Shown: positions 46,731 through 56,032 of the stretch, piece by piece | Position numbering within the stretch: position 1 is the stretch's first letter | Layout of the letters: the number at the start of each line of letters is the position of its first letter | From: CAXMRP01 sp965216515 | Lineage (GTDB): Bacteria; Pseudomonadota; Alphaproteobacteria; Rhizobiales; Afifellaceae | Length of the DNA stretch: 64,000 bases | Direction: 5' to 3' | NCBI GenBank assembly: GCA_965216515.1 | Contig: OZ244173.1 | Location: 1,674,001-1,738,000, forward strand | Program-made: the position numbers and the translations under genes | The notes under the pieces: generated by a model | Told to the model about the DNA's origin: nothing | Databases searched by the model: none | The model's input: only the letters and a program-made list of their open reading frames with translations

Positions 46731-46858
46731 CATTTCACCTCGCCAAACCAGATGATATCCGGACCGCGGAATGACTTCTCATTGCACGAAGAAATCGCAC
46801 AAGTCATTATCCAGTCCAATTCCCGGCTGGCGAAGAAGAACCCGAAAATCAATCCCGA

Positions 46859-48226
46859 TCAAGCGGCGGATTCACTTGGCAGGCCGGCCAGCGCCATCGC
46901 CAGTTCAGACTCGTCATAGTCCAGGTCCCGAAGTTTTCCTCCGAAATAGTCTATGTAAGCCTGCATGTCGAAGTGACCGTGCCCGCACAGATTGAACAGA
47001 ATGGATTCCGATCTGCCTTCTTCGCGGCAGCGGATTGCCTCATCGATTGCGCCCTTGACCGCATGGTTGGCTTCAGGTGCCGGCAAGATCCCTTCTGCGC
47101 GCGCAAACTGGACGCCCGCTTCAAATACTGTCGACTGCTGATAGGCATTGGCCTCGATCAGACCCAGTTCCATGACGTGGCTCACCAGTGGCGCCATGCC
47201 ATGATACCGCAAACCGCCAGAGTGGAATCCGGGTGGAACGAATGTCGAGCCGAGGGTATGCATCTTGACGAGTGGTGTGAGATGCCCGGTGTCACCGAAG
47301 TCGTACGCATATTTCCCTCGGGTGAGGCTCGGACATGCCGCCGGTTCAACCGCGACAACTCTTATGTTCTTGCCGCCCCTGAGCTGTTCGCCGAGAAACG
47401 GGAACACGATACCGGCGAAATTGGAGCCGCCGCCGGTGCAACCGACGATGACATCCGGATAATCGTCAGCCATTTCCATTTGGGAAATCGCTTCCTGGCC
47501 CACGATTGTCTGATGCAGGAGGACATGGTTGAGAACCGAACCCAATGCATACTTCGTATCGTCGCTGGTTGCAGCCACTTCCACGGCTTCGGAAATCGCC
47601 AGACCCAGTGATCCGAGATGGTCCGGCTTTTCGGAAAGGACGCCGCGACCCGTGTTCGTCTGATCGGAGGGTGAAGGAATACAGCTTGCACCGTATGTCT
47701 CCATCAGCGCACGACGATAGGGTTTTTGGTCATAGGAGACCCTGACCATAAAGACTTTGATATCAATGCCGAACAGAGCACCGGCAAATCCGAGCGCCGA
47801 ACCCCATTGGCCGGCGCCGGTCTCCGTGGAAATCTTTCGGACGCCTTCTTCCCGGTTGTAAAACGCTTGCGCGACGGCAGTATTCGGCTTGTGGCTGCCT
47901 GCCGGCGAAACGCCTTCATATTTGTAGTATATGCGGGCAGGCGTATCCAAAGCCTTCTCCAGTCGCCTCGCGCGATACAAGGGCGACGGGCGCCACTGCC
48001 GGTACACTTCACGGACAGGCTCCGGAATTTCGATTTCGCGATCCGTGGAAACCTCCTGGCCGATCAGGGCCATTGGGAACAACGGCGCCAGGTCATCGGG
48101 ACCTATGGGCGCCTTCGTGCCCGGATGAAGCGGCGGCGGCGGCATTGACGGCAGATCAGCCGCTATATTGTACCAGGTGTTTGGAATGCGGCTTTCGTCG
48201 AGATTATATTTTACGGTTTCCGCCAT
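46859..48226 (-). CDS. TrpB2-type tryptophan synthase beta chain
   Basis: 455 residues, longer than TrpB1 and with the TrpB2-type N-terminus (WYNIAADLPSMPPPPLHPGT). PLP lysine in EGVSPAGSHKPNTAVAQ, phosphate loop GCTGGGSNFAG, and GAGQWGSALGFAG. Makes tryptophan from serine and indole. No trpA is near, so it probably works alone as an indole-salvage enzyme. The start is the second of two ATGs, four bases after GGGAG. Confidence 0.9.
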   Translation of the reverse strand: MAETVKYNLDESRIPNTWYNIAADLPSMPPPPLHPGTKAPIGPDDLAPLFPMALIGQEVSTDREIEIPEPVREVYRQWRPSPLYRARRLEKALDTPARIYYKYEGVSPAGSHKPNTAVAQAFYNREEGVRKISTETGAGQWGSALGFAGALFGIDIKVFMVRVSYDQKPYRRALMETYGASCIPSPSDQTNTGRGVLSEKPDHLGSLGLAISEAVEVAATSDDTKYALGSVLNHVLLHQTIVGQEAISQMEMADDYPDVIVGCTGGGSNFAGIVFPFLGEQLRGGKNIRVVAVEPAACPSLTRGKYAYDFGDTGHLTPLVKMHTLGSTFVPPGFHSGGLRYHGMAPLVSHVMELGLIEANAYQQSTVFEAGVQFARAEGILPAPEANHAVKGAIDEAIRCREEGRSESILFNLCGHGHFDMQAYIDYFGGKLRDLDYDESELAMALAGLPSESAA

Positions 48227-48327
48227 CATACTCCCTCTTGTGTCAGAATTTTCCGCTCTGTGGCGTTGCCCAAAACAATACCGGCTGTCTTTGTTCCGGA
48301 TTGCTGTCCAACAAAACGCAATTCGCA

Positions 48328-50124
48328 CTAATCATGCAAGTCGTACCTGAGCAGACCGTCTATGATCCGGTCGGCGTCGGCAGGATTGACAAACGGCAGC
48401 CGCGCCCGCCATTTGTCAATCGAAAATTCCGGATTGATCCCGATAAGTTCCGCCCACGTTGCCTGTGCCGCCTCGCGATCGCCAAGATGCCCCAACGCGG
48501 AGATCAGCAGGACCCGTCCGACATCTGTATCCGGAACGAGCAGGATGCGTTCGCGCAGCATGACAACTGCCGTCTCGTCGTTGCCCAACAGCAGATGCGC
48601 CATGCCCAGATAGTGAAGATACTGTTGGTTGTAGCCGGGATCGAGACGAATGGCCCGCTCGATATCGGGAATTGCCTCAGCAGGTGCGCCTGCGAAGATC
48701 CGGTTTAGGCCCCGCGTAAAATAACCGAGTGCAAAGTCAGGATTCAGTTCCAGGGCCCGGTCGACCGCCGACCTTGCCAAGTCCCAATCCTGGCGCCAAC
48801 GCGCAACCACCGACATGGCGTGATGCGCAGACGCATCGCAGGGGTCCAGCTTTGCAGCTCGGGCGGCCAGCTTCTCGGCTTTGCCGAGTGCACTGTCGGG
48901 ATCTTCCGACCACCGGTTGTGAAAGTCGAACACATGACACATTGCCAGGATCGCATGCGCCTGGGCATACCCTGGATCGAGCGCGATTGCTCGTTCGGCC
49001 CACTCAACTGCCTGCTTGAATACCGAGGCGTTCAGGTTCTGCGACAGGATAAGACTGCGTGATCGCAGGAAGGCATCATGGGCTTCAATACTGGTTGTGC
49101 CGACGCCGGCGATCACGTCTTTTTCTCTTTGCGTGAGCTTCACTTTCAGCGCACCGACGATTTCCAGCGTAACTTCGTCTTGCACAGCAAAGATATCGGT
49201 GAGATCGCGATCATATCGCTCGGCCCACAAATGGCCGCCGGTTGCCGCATCGATAAGCTGGGCTGTAATGCGGACCCGGTTGCCCGCGCGCCGGACGCTA
49301 CCTTCCAGCACCGTGGACACGCCGAGATCACGGCCGACCTCGCGCAGGTCGATTGACTTGCCCTTGTAGGCAAAGGTTGAGTTGCGGGCGATGACCAGGA
49401 GGCCGGACACCTTCGACAGGTCCGTAATGATGTCCTCGCTGATCCCGTCGGAAAAATATTCCTGTTCGTCGTCGCCGGACATGTTCTCAAATGGCAACAC
49501 GGCAATGGACGGCTTGCCGGCGACAGACCCGGTGTTGACAGCCGGCGCAGGCGGCGGTGCTGGCACAGGTGCGTCCGCAACCGCGGCTGAGGCCGGATCG
49601 TCTGGATGCCACAGCCAGACCTTCAGCGGACGGTCGATATTCTTGACCTGCACCGCGCCGCCGTCGACAAATTCCACATCGATGCGCTCTCCGACACTTT
49701 CCTTGACAATCGACGAGATGCAAATTCCGCCCTGCCGGGCCAGCGGTTCCAGCCGTGCAGCGATATTCACGCCATCACCGTAGATGTCATCACCATCGAC
49801 AATGATGTCGCCGAGATTGATGCCGATCCGCAATACAATCTCCGGGCCGGCCTCCGGCAAATCGGATGATCCGGCCGCCCGCTGGATCTCCACGGCGCAA
49901 TTGACCGCATCGACAACGCTGGAAAACTCGACCAGCGTGCCATCGCCCATTAGTTTGACGATCCGGCCGCCATGGCGGGAAATGATCGGGTCGAATGCCA
50001 TATCCCGGTGCCGCTTCAGCGCCGCCAGCGTCCCCGCCTCGTCGGCCGCCATCAAGCGCGAATAGCCGACAACATCCGCCGCCATGATCGCCGCAAGCCG
50101 TCGCCGTGTCCCACCCCTACTCAT
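48328..50124 (-). CDS. Class III adenylate cyclase with TolB-like and TPR domains
   Basis: 598 residues, cytosolic. Cyclase domain at 8-170 (metal Asp in AAIMAADVVGYSRLM, GGRIVKLMGDGTLVEF, YGDGVNIAARLEPLA). After a Pro/Ala linker, a TolB-N-like domain (SIAVLPFENMSGDDEQEYFS, RVGRDLGVSTVLEGSVRR-type) and from about 360 a set of TPR repeats (AIALDPGYAQAHAILAMCH, RALELNPDFALGYFTRGLNR). This architecture is frequent in rhizobia. Makes cyclic AMP; its input signal is unknown. Confidence 0.9.
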   Translation of the reverse strand: MSRGGTRRRLAAIMAADVVGYSRLMAADEAGTLAALKRHRDMAFDPIISRHGGRIVKLMGDGTLVEFSSVVDAVNCAVEIQRAAGSSDLPEAGPEIVLRIGINLGDIIVDGDDIYGDGVNIAARLEPLARQGGICISSIVKESVGERIDVEFVDGGAVQVKNIDRPLKVWLWHPDDPASAAVADAPVPAPPPAPAVNTGSVAGKPSIAVLPFENMSGDDEQEYFSDGISEDIITDLSKVSGLLVIARNSTFAYKGKSIDLREVGRDLGVSTVLEGSVRRAGNRVRITAQLIDAATGGHLWAERYDRDLTDIFAVQDEVTLEIVGALKVKLTQREKDVIAGVGTTSIEAHDAFLRSRSLILSQNLNASVFKQAVEWAERAIALDPGYAQAHAILAMCHVFDFHNRWSEDPDSALGKAEKLAARAAKLDPCDASAHHAMSVVARWRQDWDLARSAVDRALELNPDFALGYFTRGLNRIFAGAPAEAIPDIERAIRLDPGYNQQYLHYLGMAHLLLGNDETAVVMLRERILLVPDTDVGRVLLISALGHLGDREAAQATWAELIGINPEFSIDKWRARLPFVNPADADRIIDGLLRYDLHD

Positions 50125-50206
50125 GCCAATCTCTTAGTCAAAGACGGCCGGCAGCACCAGCCAGCAGGCGAAGCGCTGGCCTTGTGGAGGAGCCGTCTCG
50201 GGCAAA

Positions 50207-51010
50207 TCAAAGCCGGTGCCCATCCACCGCCTTTTTGACGAACATCACATCATCGCCCGCAACACAGTCGATCAATCCGTCAGCCAGATAGTCGGCCAGC
50301 TTCTCCATGTCATCGAATCCGTAGGACTTTCGGCGGGCAAGAACTTCAGGTCTCGGCAGCGTTACCCGAACCGCGACGCCGGCGGCATGAAGCTCCGTCG
50401 CATCGTCAGGATGAAACATGTCCCATTCGATCGAGACCGAAGCCGCCCCGGCGCGCGCCGCCATGGCCGCCGGATCATTGTGGCGGGCATGGGTGATAAG
50501 CTCCGTTCGCAATCCCGGACAACATTTCGTCAGCCGAGCAAGGCTTGTGTGATCGAACGAGATAACCAATACGCCGTCCACCGCAGTTTCCGCCTCGAGC
50601 AAGGCGCCAAGGCGTTCGAGCATCACCGGTTCGCGGCTTCTTTCTTTGATTTCGACCAACAGCCCAAGCTTTTCGTCCCTTGCAACGGCGAGCGCTTCCC
50701 GCAGCGTCGGAACGGGGGTCTTGGCAAAGTCGGGACTGAACCAGGAGCCGGCATCAAGTTTACCGATCAATGCCAGATCGCGATCGGACGCCCTGCCGGT
50801 TCCGTCCGTCGTGCGATCGAGAATTTCGTCGTGAAGCAGGACGATTTGATCATCGCGCGTGAGCACGACATCGATCTCGGCAACCGTGGCACCGTATCGC
50901 GCCGCCGATTGCAGCGCCGGGATCGTGTTTTCCGGTGCGCCGGCGCTGTGGCCGCGATGACCGCAGACATGGATGTGGCCCGCTTGGCTGGCAAGTGGCT
51001 CGAATATCAT
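50207..51010 (-). CDS. ugpQ: Glycerophosphodiester phosphodiesterase
   Basis: 267 residues. Complete GDPD active-site set: HVCGHRGHSAGAPENT, the metal-binding EIDV (AEIDVVLTRDD) and VLLHDEILDRTTDGTG, with a later Lys/Glu in LLVEIKERS. Splits glycerophosphodiesters to glycerol 3-phosphate and an alcohol. No signal peptide, so it acts on imported substrate. Last gene of the seven-gene importer operon; 3 bp after the upstream gene. Confidence 0.9.
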   Translation of the reverse strand: MIFEPLASQAGHIHVCGHRGHSAGAPENTIPALQSAARYGATVAEIDVVLTRDDQIVLLHDEILDRTTDGTGRASDRDLALIGKLDAGSWFSPDFAKTPVPTLREALAVARDEKLGLLVEIKERSREPVMLERLGALLEAETAVDGVLVISFDHTSLARLTKCCPGLRTELITHARHNDPAAMAARAGAASVSIEWDMFHPDDATELHAAGVAVRVTLPRPEVLARRKSYGFDDMEKLADYLADGLIDCVAGDDVMFVKKAVDGHRL

Positions 51011-51013
51011 GCT

Positions 51014-52072
51014 CTATCGCCCGGCCGGACGAATTGTAACCGCCATGGCGTCATGGTCCGATATGGCAGATCCGACACTGTCCACGGCCGGTATCTGTAC
51101 TGGATCGCTGCAGACAAGTCCGCGCGCGAAAAACCAGTCTATCCGCCCGAATGGCGGTATCGGGCTGCCATCCGGCCTGGTGCGCTGGGTCGCTGCCCCC
51201 ATCACATTGCAGGTCTCCCATTCATAACCGCGGCTCTGAAGGGTCGCGAACATCGGTTCATACGGCATCGGACACACGTAGCGGTCCGGATCGTCTTTCA
51301 GCGCCTGCGCGACCAGTGCTTTGTTCTTGTGGTCGGCGCGGGAAAACGTGTTTGTATTGAAATCGCCGCCGATCAAGACGGGAAGATCGGCACCAACCTG
51401 GTCGATCGCATCCAGAAGAATCCCGGTCGATGCGAGCCGATCGTCAGGATCAGTGTGGCTTTCATAGTGAACGGAAACGACCAGGACCGGTTGACCGCCG
51501 ATCTCCACCTCCGCCATCAGCGCGATACGGCCTCCGACGCGGCGCTCGCCAAACTGCCCGTCAAACCAGCGGCCTGTTGTCTCCAGCCTGATCAGCTTCG
51601 GTCGATGAAGCTGTTGACGCGAAACAATCCCGGCGCCATGCATTCCCGCCGAATTGACCTCCGTTTCGTGCCATTTGCGCTCGCGGGCGTCACCGAGGCC
51701 CAGCTCAACAAACTCAACGGCAAAGGCATAGCCGGCCCCAAGTCCTCCCGCCAGCTCCGCGGTCGTATGGATGTTGCCCGAGCGCGCCATTCCGAGATCG
51801 AGCTCGCACAGCAGACAAATATCAGACTTCGCCTCGTTCAGCAGCGCGACCGATGGCGTCAGGTATTTGAGGCGCTCCGCGTTCCAGAATACCACCCGCG
51901 CATCCGCCAGCGGCCGAACCGGCCGCGAAGGCGGCTTGATCAGTTCCACTTCCCGAAGGCACGGCAATGCCGCCATCGCCGGCCGGAAGGCATTGTCGTG
52001 GATCGGGCCATTGCCGATTTCTTCGCGCAATTTAGCGGATGGAACCTCGATTTGCTCCACGATTTCGGTCAC
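51014..52072 (-). CDS. Endonuclease/exonuclease/phosphatase-fold hydrolase
   Basis: 352 residues from a GTG start that overlaps the previous stop (GTGA). EEP-superfamily motifs: FWNAERLKYL, catalytic Glu in LLCELDLGMARSGN, SVHYESH, GGDFNTNTF and the terminal SDHDAM. The fold hydrolyses phosphodiesters or phosphomonoesters using Mg2+. No signal peptide is seen. Position between two GDPD genes suggests a small-molecule phosphodiester substrate rather than DNA. Confidence 0.85.
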   Translation of the reverse strand: MTEIVEQIEVPSAKLREEIGNGPIHDNAFRPAMAALPCLREVELIKPPSRPVRPLADARVVFWNAERLKYLTPSVALLNEAKSDICLLCELDLGMARSGNIHTTAELAGGLGAGYAFAVEFVELGLGDARERKWHETEVNSAGMHGAGIVSRQQLHRPKLIRLETTGRWFDGQFGERRVGGRIALMAEVEIGGQPVLVVSVHYESHTDPDDRLASTGILLDAIDQVGADLPVLIGGDFNTNTFSRADHKNKALVAQALKDDPDRYVCPMPYEPMFATLQSRGYEWETCNVMGAATQRTRPDGSPIPPFGRIDWFFARGLVCSDPVQIPAVDSVGSAISDHDAMAVTIRPAGR

Positions 52073-52887
52073 ACCAGCTCCCGAAGCAATTCATCCAGCC
52101 GGACAGGATCGTTTGTGGTGATCTGGTCGCAACCCAGGGAAACAATTGTTTTCAGATCCTGACGAAGGTTCGGACGATCGGCGTCAATCGTCCAGACGTC
52201 GATTTCCGCCCCTGTTTTCTTGAACAGCCCGATCAGATTGACGCCCTGTTCAATGCCCTTCAACACCAGATCCGCCTGCAGGTAGTAGATACGGACATCC
52301 GGCGCCAGCCGAATGGTTGTATCCGCAAGGTCATTGAAATGTCCGGCAGTTTTCAGCGCTCCCAGCGTGTACAAAAAAAGCGGGTCAAATCCCCTGGCGA
52401 TATCCGGCGCTGTAGTCCGGATTTGTTCGACAAGCCCATGGTCACAACTTCCAACCAGAAAACTGGGCGCACATGCCCCGAGACAGTTACGCAATCGGGT
52501 TTGGTGCGGAACGCCGAATTGTTCGGCGGACGGTTTTATGTCGAGTTGGATCGTGGTGGATTTCGCTGTCGATGCCTGGCCGGCCTCAACGACAATCTCG
52601 TCGAGAAAAAGCGGTCGGTCATCCAACACGCCGCCGTCGCTGTCACGCAGGCGCAGTTTTTCTATTGCCGCTCTTTCCAGTTCATATACAGGTCCGCTGC
52701 CGGTCGTCTCGCGGTCCAGCGTCAAATCGTGCAGGCAGACAAAATGATTGTCGGCTGTAAGGCCAATATCGACTTCGAGCGCCGCCCCCGCCGCAATCCC
52801 GGCAACGAGATTGGCGCGCAGATGCGCCGCATCTCCGGCACGCTGTCTCAGCATGTGCCATTTGAGGCGCGGTAAGGTCTCCCTCAT
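52069..52887 (-). CDS. Divergent GDPD-family protein
   Basis: 272 residues. The GDPD barrel is recognised by ALEVDIGLTADNHFVCLHD and LTLDRETTG, and by the C-terminal IDVWTIDADRPN with CDQITTNDP. The usual first motif (HRG...PENT) is replaced by HMLRQRAGDAAHL, so one or both catalytic histidine/arginine residues may be lost or moved. May be a specialised or non-canonical phosphodiesterase. Start and stop overlap both neighbours by four bases. Confidence 0.78.
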   Translation of the reverse strand: MRETLPRLKWHMLRQRAGDAAHLRANLVAGIAAGAALEVDIGLTADNHFVCLHDLTLDRETTGSGPVYELERAAIEKLRLRDSDGGVLDDRPLFLDEIVVEAGQASTAKSTTIQLDIKPSAEQFGVPHQTRLRNCLGACAPSFLVGSCDHGLVEQIRTTAPDIARGFDPLFLYTLGALKTAGHFNDLADTTIRLAPDVRIYYLQADLVLKGIEQGVNLIGLFKKTGAEIDVWTIDADRPNLRQDLKTIVSLGCDQITTNDPVRLDELLRELV

Positions 52888-53942
52888 TCAGAGAATACAG
52901 GGTTTACATCGCTGATACGGCGCCCATCCGCGCCGAATAGCATGGAATCGCCGATAGTTGCTTTTGTTTCATCACCCAGGGAGAAACGCGAGGCTGATCC
53001 CGCTTCAAGTGACCTCAGCGGCCCGATAGAAGTACCCAAATGATAAATGATCTCGCGGCCATGGGGCTCGATATCCTCGATCCGCGCGGGAACACCGGAT
53101 TCACCGATCTGCACGGATTCCGGTCTGACCCCCAGGGTCACCGGGCCTTTTGCGGCGCCCGACAGAGGCAAGGTCTCCTCACCGATCCGGATCGAATCGC
53201 CCAAAGCCTCCGATTCCACAAGATTTATTGGTGGCGAACCGATGAAGCTGGCGACAAACAAGCTGTCGGGCCGGTGGTAAAGCGTATCTGCGGTGCCGAT
53301 CTGCTCGATCTGGCCCTTGCTCATACAGATGATGCGATCCGCCATTGTCGTCGCTTCAATCTGATCGTGCGTCACCAGGATGGTGGTTACTTTCAGATTG
53401 CGGTGAAGTTGCCGGATTTCTCCGCGCATTGTCAGTCGCAGCGTCGCATCGAGGTTTGAAAGCGGCTCATCCAACAACAGCAACTGCGGCTCCTTGACGA
53501 GGGCGCGGGCGAGCGCCACGCGTTGCTGTTGCCCGCCAGACATTTGCCCGGGCATGCGGTCAAGAAGATCCTCCACGTGAACCAGCTGCGCAGCGCTGAG
53601 AATTCGCCGATCCGCTTCCTCCTTCGACACATTCTTGAACCGGAGCGGAAAGCCGATGTTGCGGCGGACATTCATGTGCGGATAGAGCGCATAGGACTGG
53701 AACACGATGCCGACGTTGCGATCTTTCGCTTCGACCTCGTTCACGACCGCGCCGTCGAACAGGATCTGTCCGCCGCTTGGCGCATAGATCCCCGCCAGCA
53801 GAAACAACGTGGTTGATTTTCCGCAACCCGATGGCCCCAATATTGCAACGAACTCGCCTTCGCCGATTGTCAGGTCGGTCGGTTCCACGGCAACCACATC
53901 GCCCCAGCTCTTGTTCACCTGTTTCAATTCGATCTGCGCCAT
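52884..53942 (-). CDS. ABC transporter ATP-binding protein (UgpC/MalK family)
   Basis: 352 residues. Walker A GPSGCGKST, VFQSYALYPH, signature MSGGQQQRVALARALV, Walker B LLLLDEPLSNLD, switch VTHDQIEATT, then the CUT1 C-terminal domain (SFIGSPPINLVES, LGVRPESVQIG). Energises the importer of the operon. Five bases after the permease stop; four-base overlap with the following GDPD-like gene. Confidence 0.93.
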   Translation of the reverse strand: MAQIELKQVNKSWGDVVAVEPTDLTIGEGEFVAILGPSGCGKSTTLFLLAGIYAPSGGQILFDGAVVNEVEAKDRNVGIVFQSYALYPHMNVRRNIGFPLRFKNVSKEEADRRILSAAQLVHVEDLLDRMPGQMSGGQQQRVALARALVKEPQLLLLDEPLSNLDATLRLTMRGEIRQLHRNLKVTTILVTHDQIEATTMADRIICMSKGQIEQIGTADTLYHRPDSLFVASFIGSPPINLVESEALGDSIRIGEETLPLSGAAKGPVTLGVRPESVQIGESGVPARIEDIEPHGREIIYHLGTSIGPLRSLEAGSASRFSLGDETKATIGDSMLFGADGRRISDVNPVFSE

Positions 53943-53947
53943 CGCTC

Positions 53948-55042
53948 TTACCCCTTGATGCCGCCAATGCTCATTTGCACCAGATACTTCTGGCAGAAAA
54001 CATAAAGCAGTATGGATGGTAAAACGTAGAAAACCGCAACAGCGGCAACAATTCCATAGTCCACACCCATTATATCATCAGAAACCCAGAAGATATAAAG
54101 GCTCATTGTCCAGTTTTGCTTGTCAAACAACAATGTTCGGACAAACACATACTCTTCCCAACCTTTCAGAAACGCGAACACACCAACCGCCAGAAGCCCG
54201 ACCTTTACCTGGGGCAGCACGATACGGAAAAACGCCTGCCGGCGCGATGCGCCATCCGTCAGCGCACTCATCTCGATATCCCAGGGCACGGCGTCGAAGA
54301 AGCCTTTCATGATGAAGATCGAAAACGGCAGTTCCAGCGTGGCGATGACCAGGATGACGCCGGTGAGCGTATCGAGCATTCCCGACCAATAAAGCAGCAG
54401 AAAGATCGGTATGATCAGCGTCATGGCCGGAAACGCATGCAGGACCAGGAGCCCCTGCAGAAAACTTGCCCGCCCGGCAAATTGAAAGCGGGAAAGATAG
54501 TAACCGGCGAGAGTGGACACGGTCAGCACAAGGACCGTCTGGACGACGGCAAGCACGAGCGAGTTGGTAAACGCTTCCCATACCCAGGGGAACTGGCTCT
54601 CCGTTGTCGCCTGGCGCCGTCCCTCCAGATCCTGGACAAAATTGGGATTCCAGAAGAAGCGGAAATTCTGGGCGTGAAGATCGCCGCCAATCTGCCAGGC
54701 AAGCGCCACCAGAGCGACGGCGACAATGCCGAGGATTCCGTAAAGTTGCCTGCGCGGATCATCGGTAAACAGACGCACCAGCCCGAAACCCAGCACCATG
54801 GGCACAAGGATGGCAGAGGCTCGCCACAGAACGATCGATTCGACACCGCCCGTCCGCGCCGACACCGCGATCGTAAACATCCAGAAATATGGCAGCAGGA
54901 TCGGCACGGATACGACGATGAGGAAGCAGATCAACAAGCCCTGGCCCGCCGCACGTCGTTTTCGGCCGTTTGCCGCCAGACGATCCCATTCGGCCTGTTG
55001 GGTTTCGGCTGCCATATCGCGGGTGTCAGCAATATTCGCCAT
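53948..55042 (-). CDS. ABC transporter permease, UgpE-like, with extra helices
   Basis: 364 residues, versus about 280 usual. First helix ICFLIVVSVPILLPYFWMF, core FTNSLVLAVVQTVLVLTVST, docking loop EMSALTDGASRRQAFFRIVL. Between first helix and core is an insertion (about 66-120) with two more hydrophobic stretches (IVLWRASAILVPMVLGFGLV and LYGILGIVAVALVALAW). The ATG overlaps the preceding permease stop by one base. Confidence 0.88.
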   Translation of the reverse strand: MANIADTRDMAAETQQAEWDRLAANGRKRRAAGQGLLICFLIVVSVPILLPYFWMFTIAVSARTGGVESIVLWRASAILVPMVLGFGLVRLFTDDPRRQLYGILGIVAVALVALAWQIGGDLHAQNFRFFWNPNFVQDLEGRRQATTESQFPWVWEAFTNSLVLAVVQTVLVLTVSTLAGYYLSRFQFAGRASFLQGLLVLHAFPAMTLIIPIFLLLYWSGMLDTLTGVILVIATLELPFSIFIMKGFFDAVPWDIEMSALTDGASRRQAFFRIVLPQVKVGLLAVGVFAFLKGWEEYVFVRTLLFDKQNWTMSLYIFWVSDDIMGVDYGIVAAVAVFYVLPSILLYVFCQKYLVQMSIGGIKG

Positions 55043-55977
55043 CACTGGACCTCGATGCGTGGTTGCTGAAGCAAACGTTTCATATCGAAGAAGCGCCACA
55101 TCGACAGGGCGGCGCCGACACCGATTACGACAAGAACCAGCGCCAGAGCCGCGCCATAGGCATACTGTCCGTTCTCAAAAGCGCGCTTGTAGACATAAAG
55201 CGCATAGACCGTGGAGTCGTAGAAGGGGCCGCCATTGGTGATGAGCCAGATATATTCAAAGCTCACCAGCAGGGAGAGGGTTTGATAAACAGTTATGAAC
55301 GAGAGCGGCCATCGAATTGCCGGCAGCGTAATGTGCCAGGTAATCGCCAGCGCTCCGGCGCCATCGACCCGCGCCGCATGAAACAGGTGCTCCGGTATCG
55401 AGCGAATGGCGCTCGTGAAAATAATCATCCCCATCGATGCGCCGATGAAGCCGTTGGCCAGAACGATGGTAACGAGCGGAAAGTCGCCTCGCAGATTGAT
55501 CAGGTCGAAGCCAAGCATGCCGTGGCCAATCTGGTTCAGCAGGCCCCGCTCCGAGGAATCCGTTACCCAGAACCAAAGCAGCGCATAGACCACCGACGGG
55601 CTCATGCGCGGAAGCAACCATACGGCACGGAAGAACCCGCCGACCTTGTCAGGAATCGCCGTCGTCATCAGGGCAAGCAAAAGCCCGAACGTGACATTGA
55701 ATATCGCAAGGGTCGTAAACACGTAAATCGCGGTAATCGCGAGAGTCGATGAAATTCGACGATCCCGCGTAATCATGCGTTCAAAATTCTTGGTTGTTAT
55801 TTCTTCGATGCGCAGGGTCCGGCCCATATCCGTAAATGCAACGAAGACATCCACGATCACCGGCGTGAGAAAAAACAACAGCAGCAGCAACGACGCAGGG
55901 CCGAGAAACAGCACCATGTTCGCGTACTGCCGACGCTGCGCGGCGGAAAAACCGGCGGACTTCGGATAACTTGACAT
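55042..55977 (-). CDS. ABC transporter permease, UgpA-like
   Basis: 311 residues from MSSYPKSAGFSAAQRRQ; an ATG nine codons earlier is possible. Six hydrophobic helices of the normal family length (VLFLGPASLLLLLFFLTPVI first) and docking loop AARVDGAGALAITWHITLPA. Partner of the longer UgpE-like permease. About 55 bp after the binding-protein stop. Confidence 0.88.
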   Translation of the reverse strand: MSSYPKSAGFSAAQRRQYANMVLFLGPASLLLLLFFLTPVIVDVFVAFTDMGRTLRIEEITTKNFERMITRDRRISSTLAITAIYVFTTLAIFNVTFGLLLALMTTAIPDKVGGFFRAVWLLPRMSPSVVYALLWFWVTDSSERGLLNQIGHGMLGFDLINLRGDFPLVTIVLANGFIGASMGMIIFTSAIRSIPEHLFHAARVDGAGALAITWHITLPAIRWPLSFITVYQTLSLLVSFEYIWLITNGGPFYDSTVYALYVYKRAFENGQYAYGAALALVLVVIGVGAALSMWRFFDMKRLLQQPRIEVQ

Positions 55978-56032
55978 TTGGCAAGAGTGGCGGTGACGCG
56001 ACATCAGGCCGCGTCACCGCTCGCAATCCCGA

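Noticed and set aside
46648..46735. yybP-ykoY manganese riboswitch before terC
   Set aside because: The conserved GGGGAGUA-type core and multi-stem layout are missing; only a simple terminator hairpin is present.
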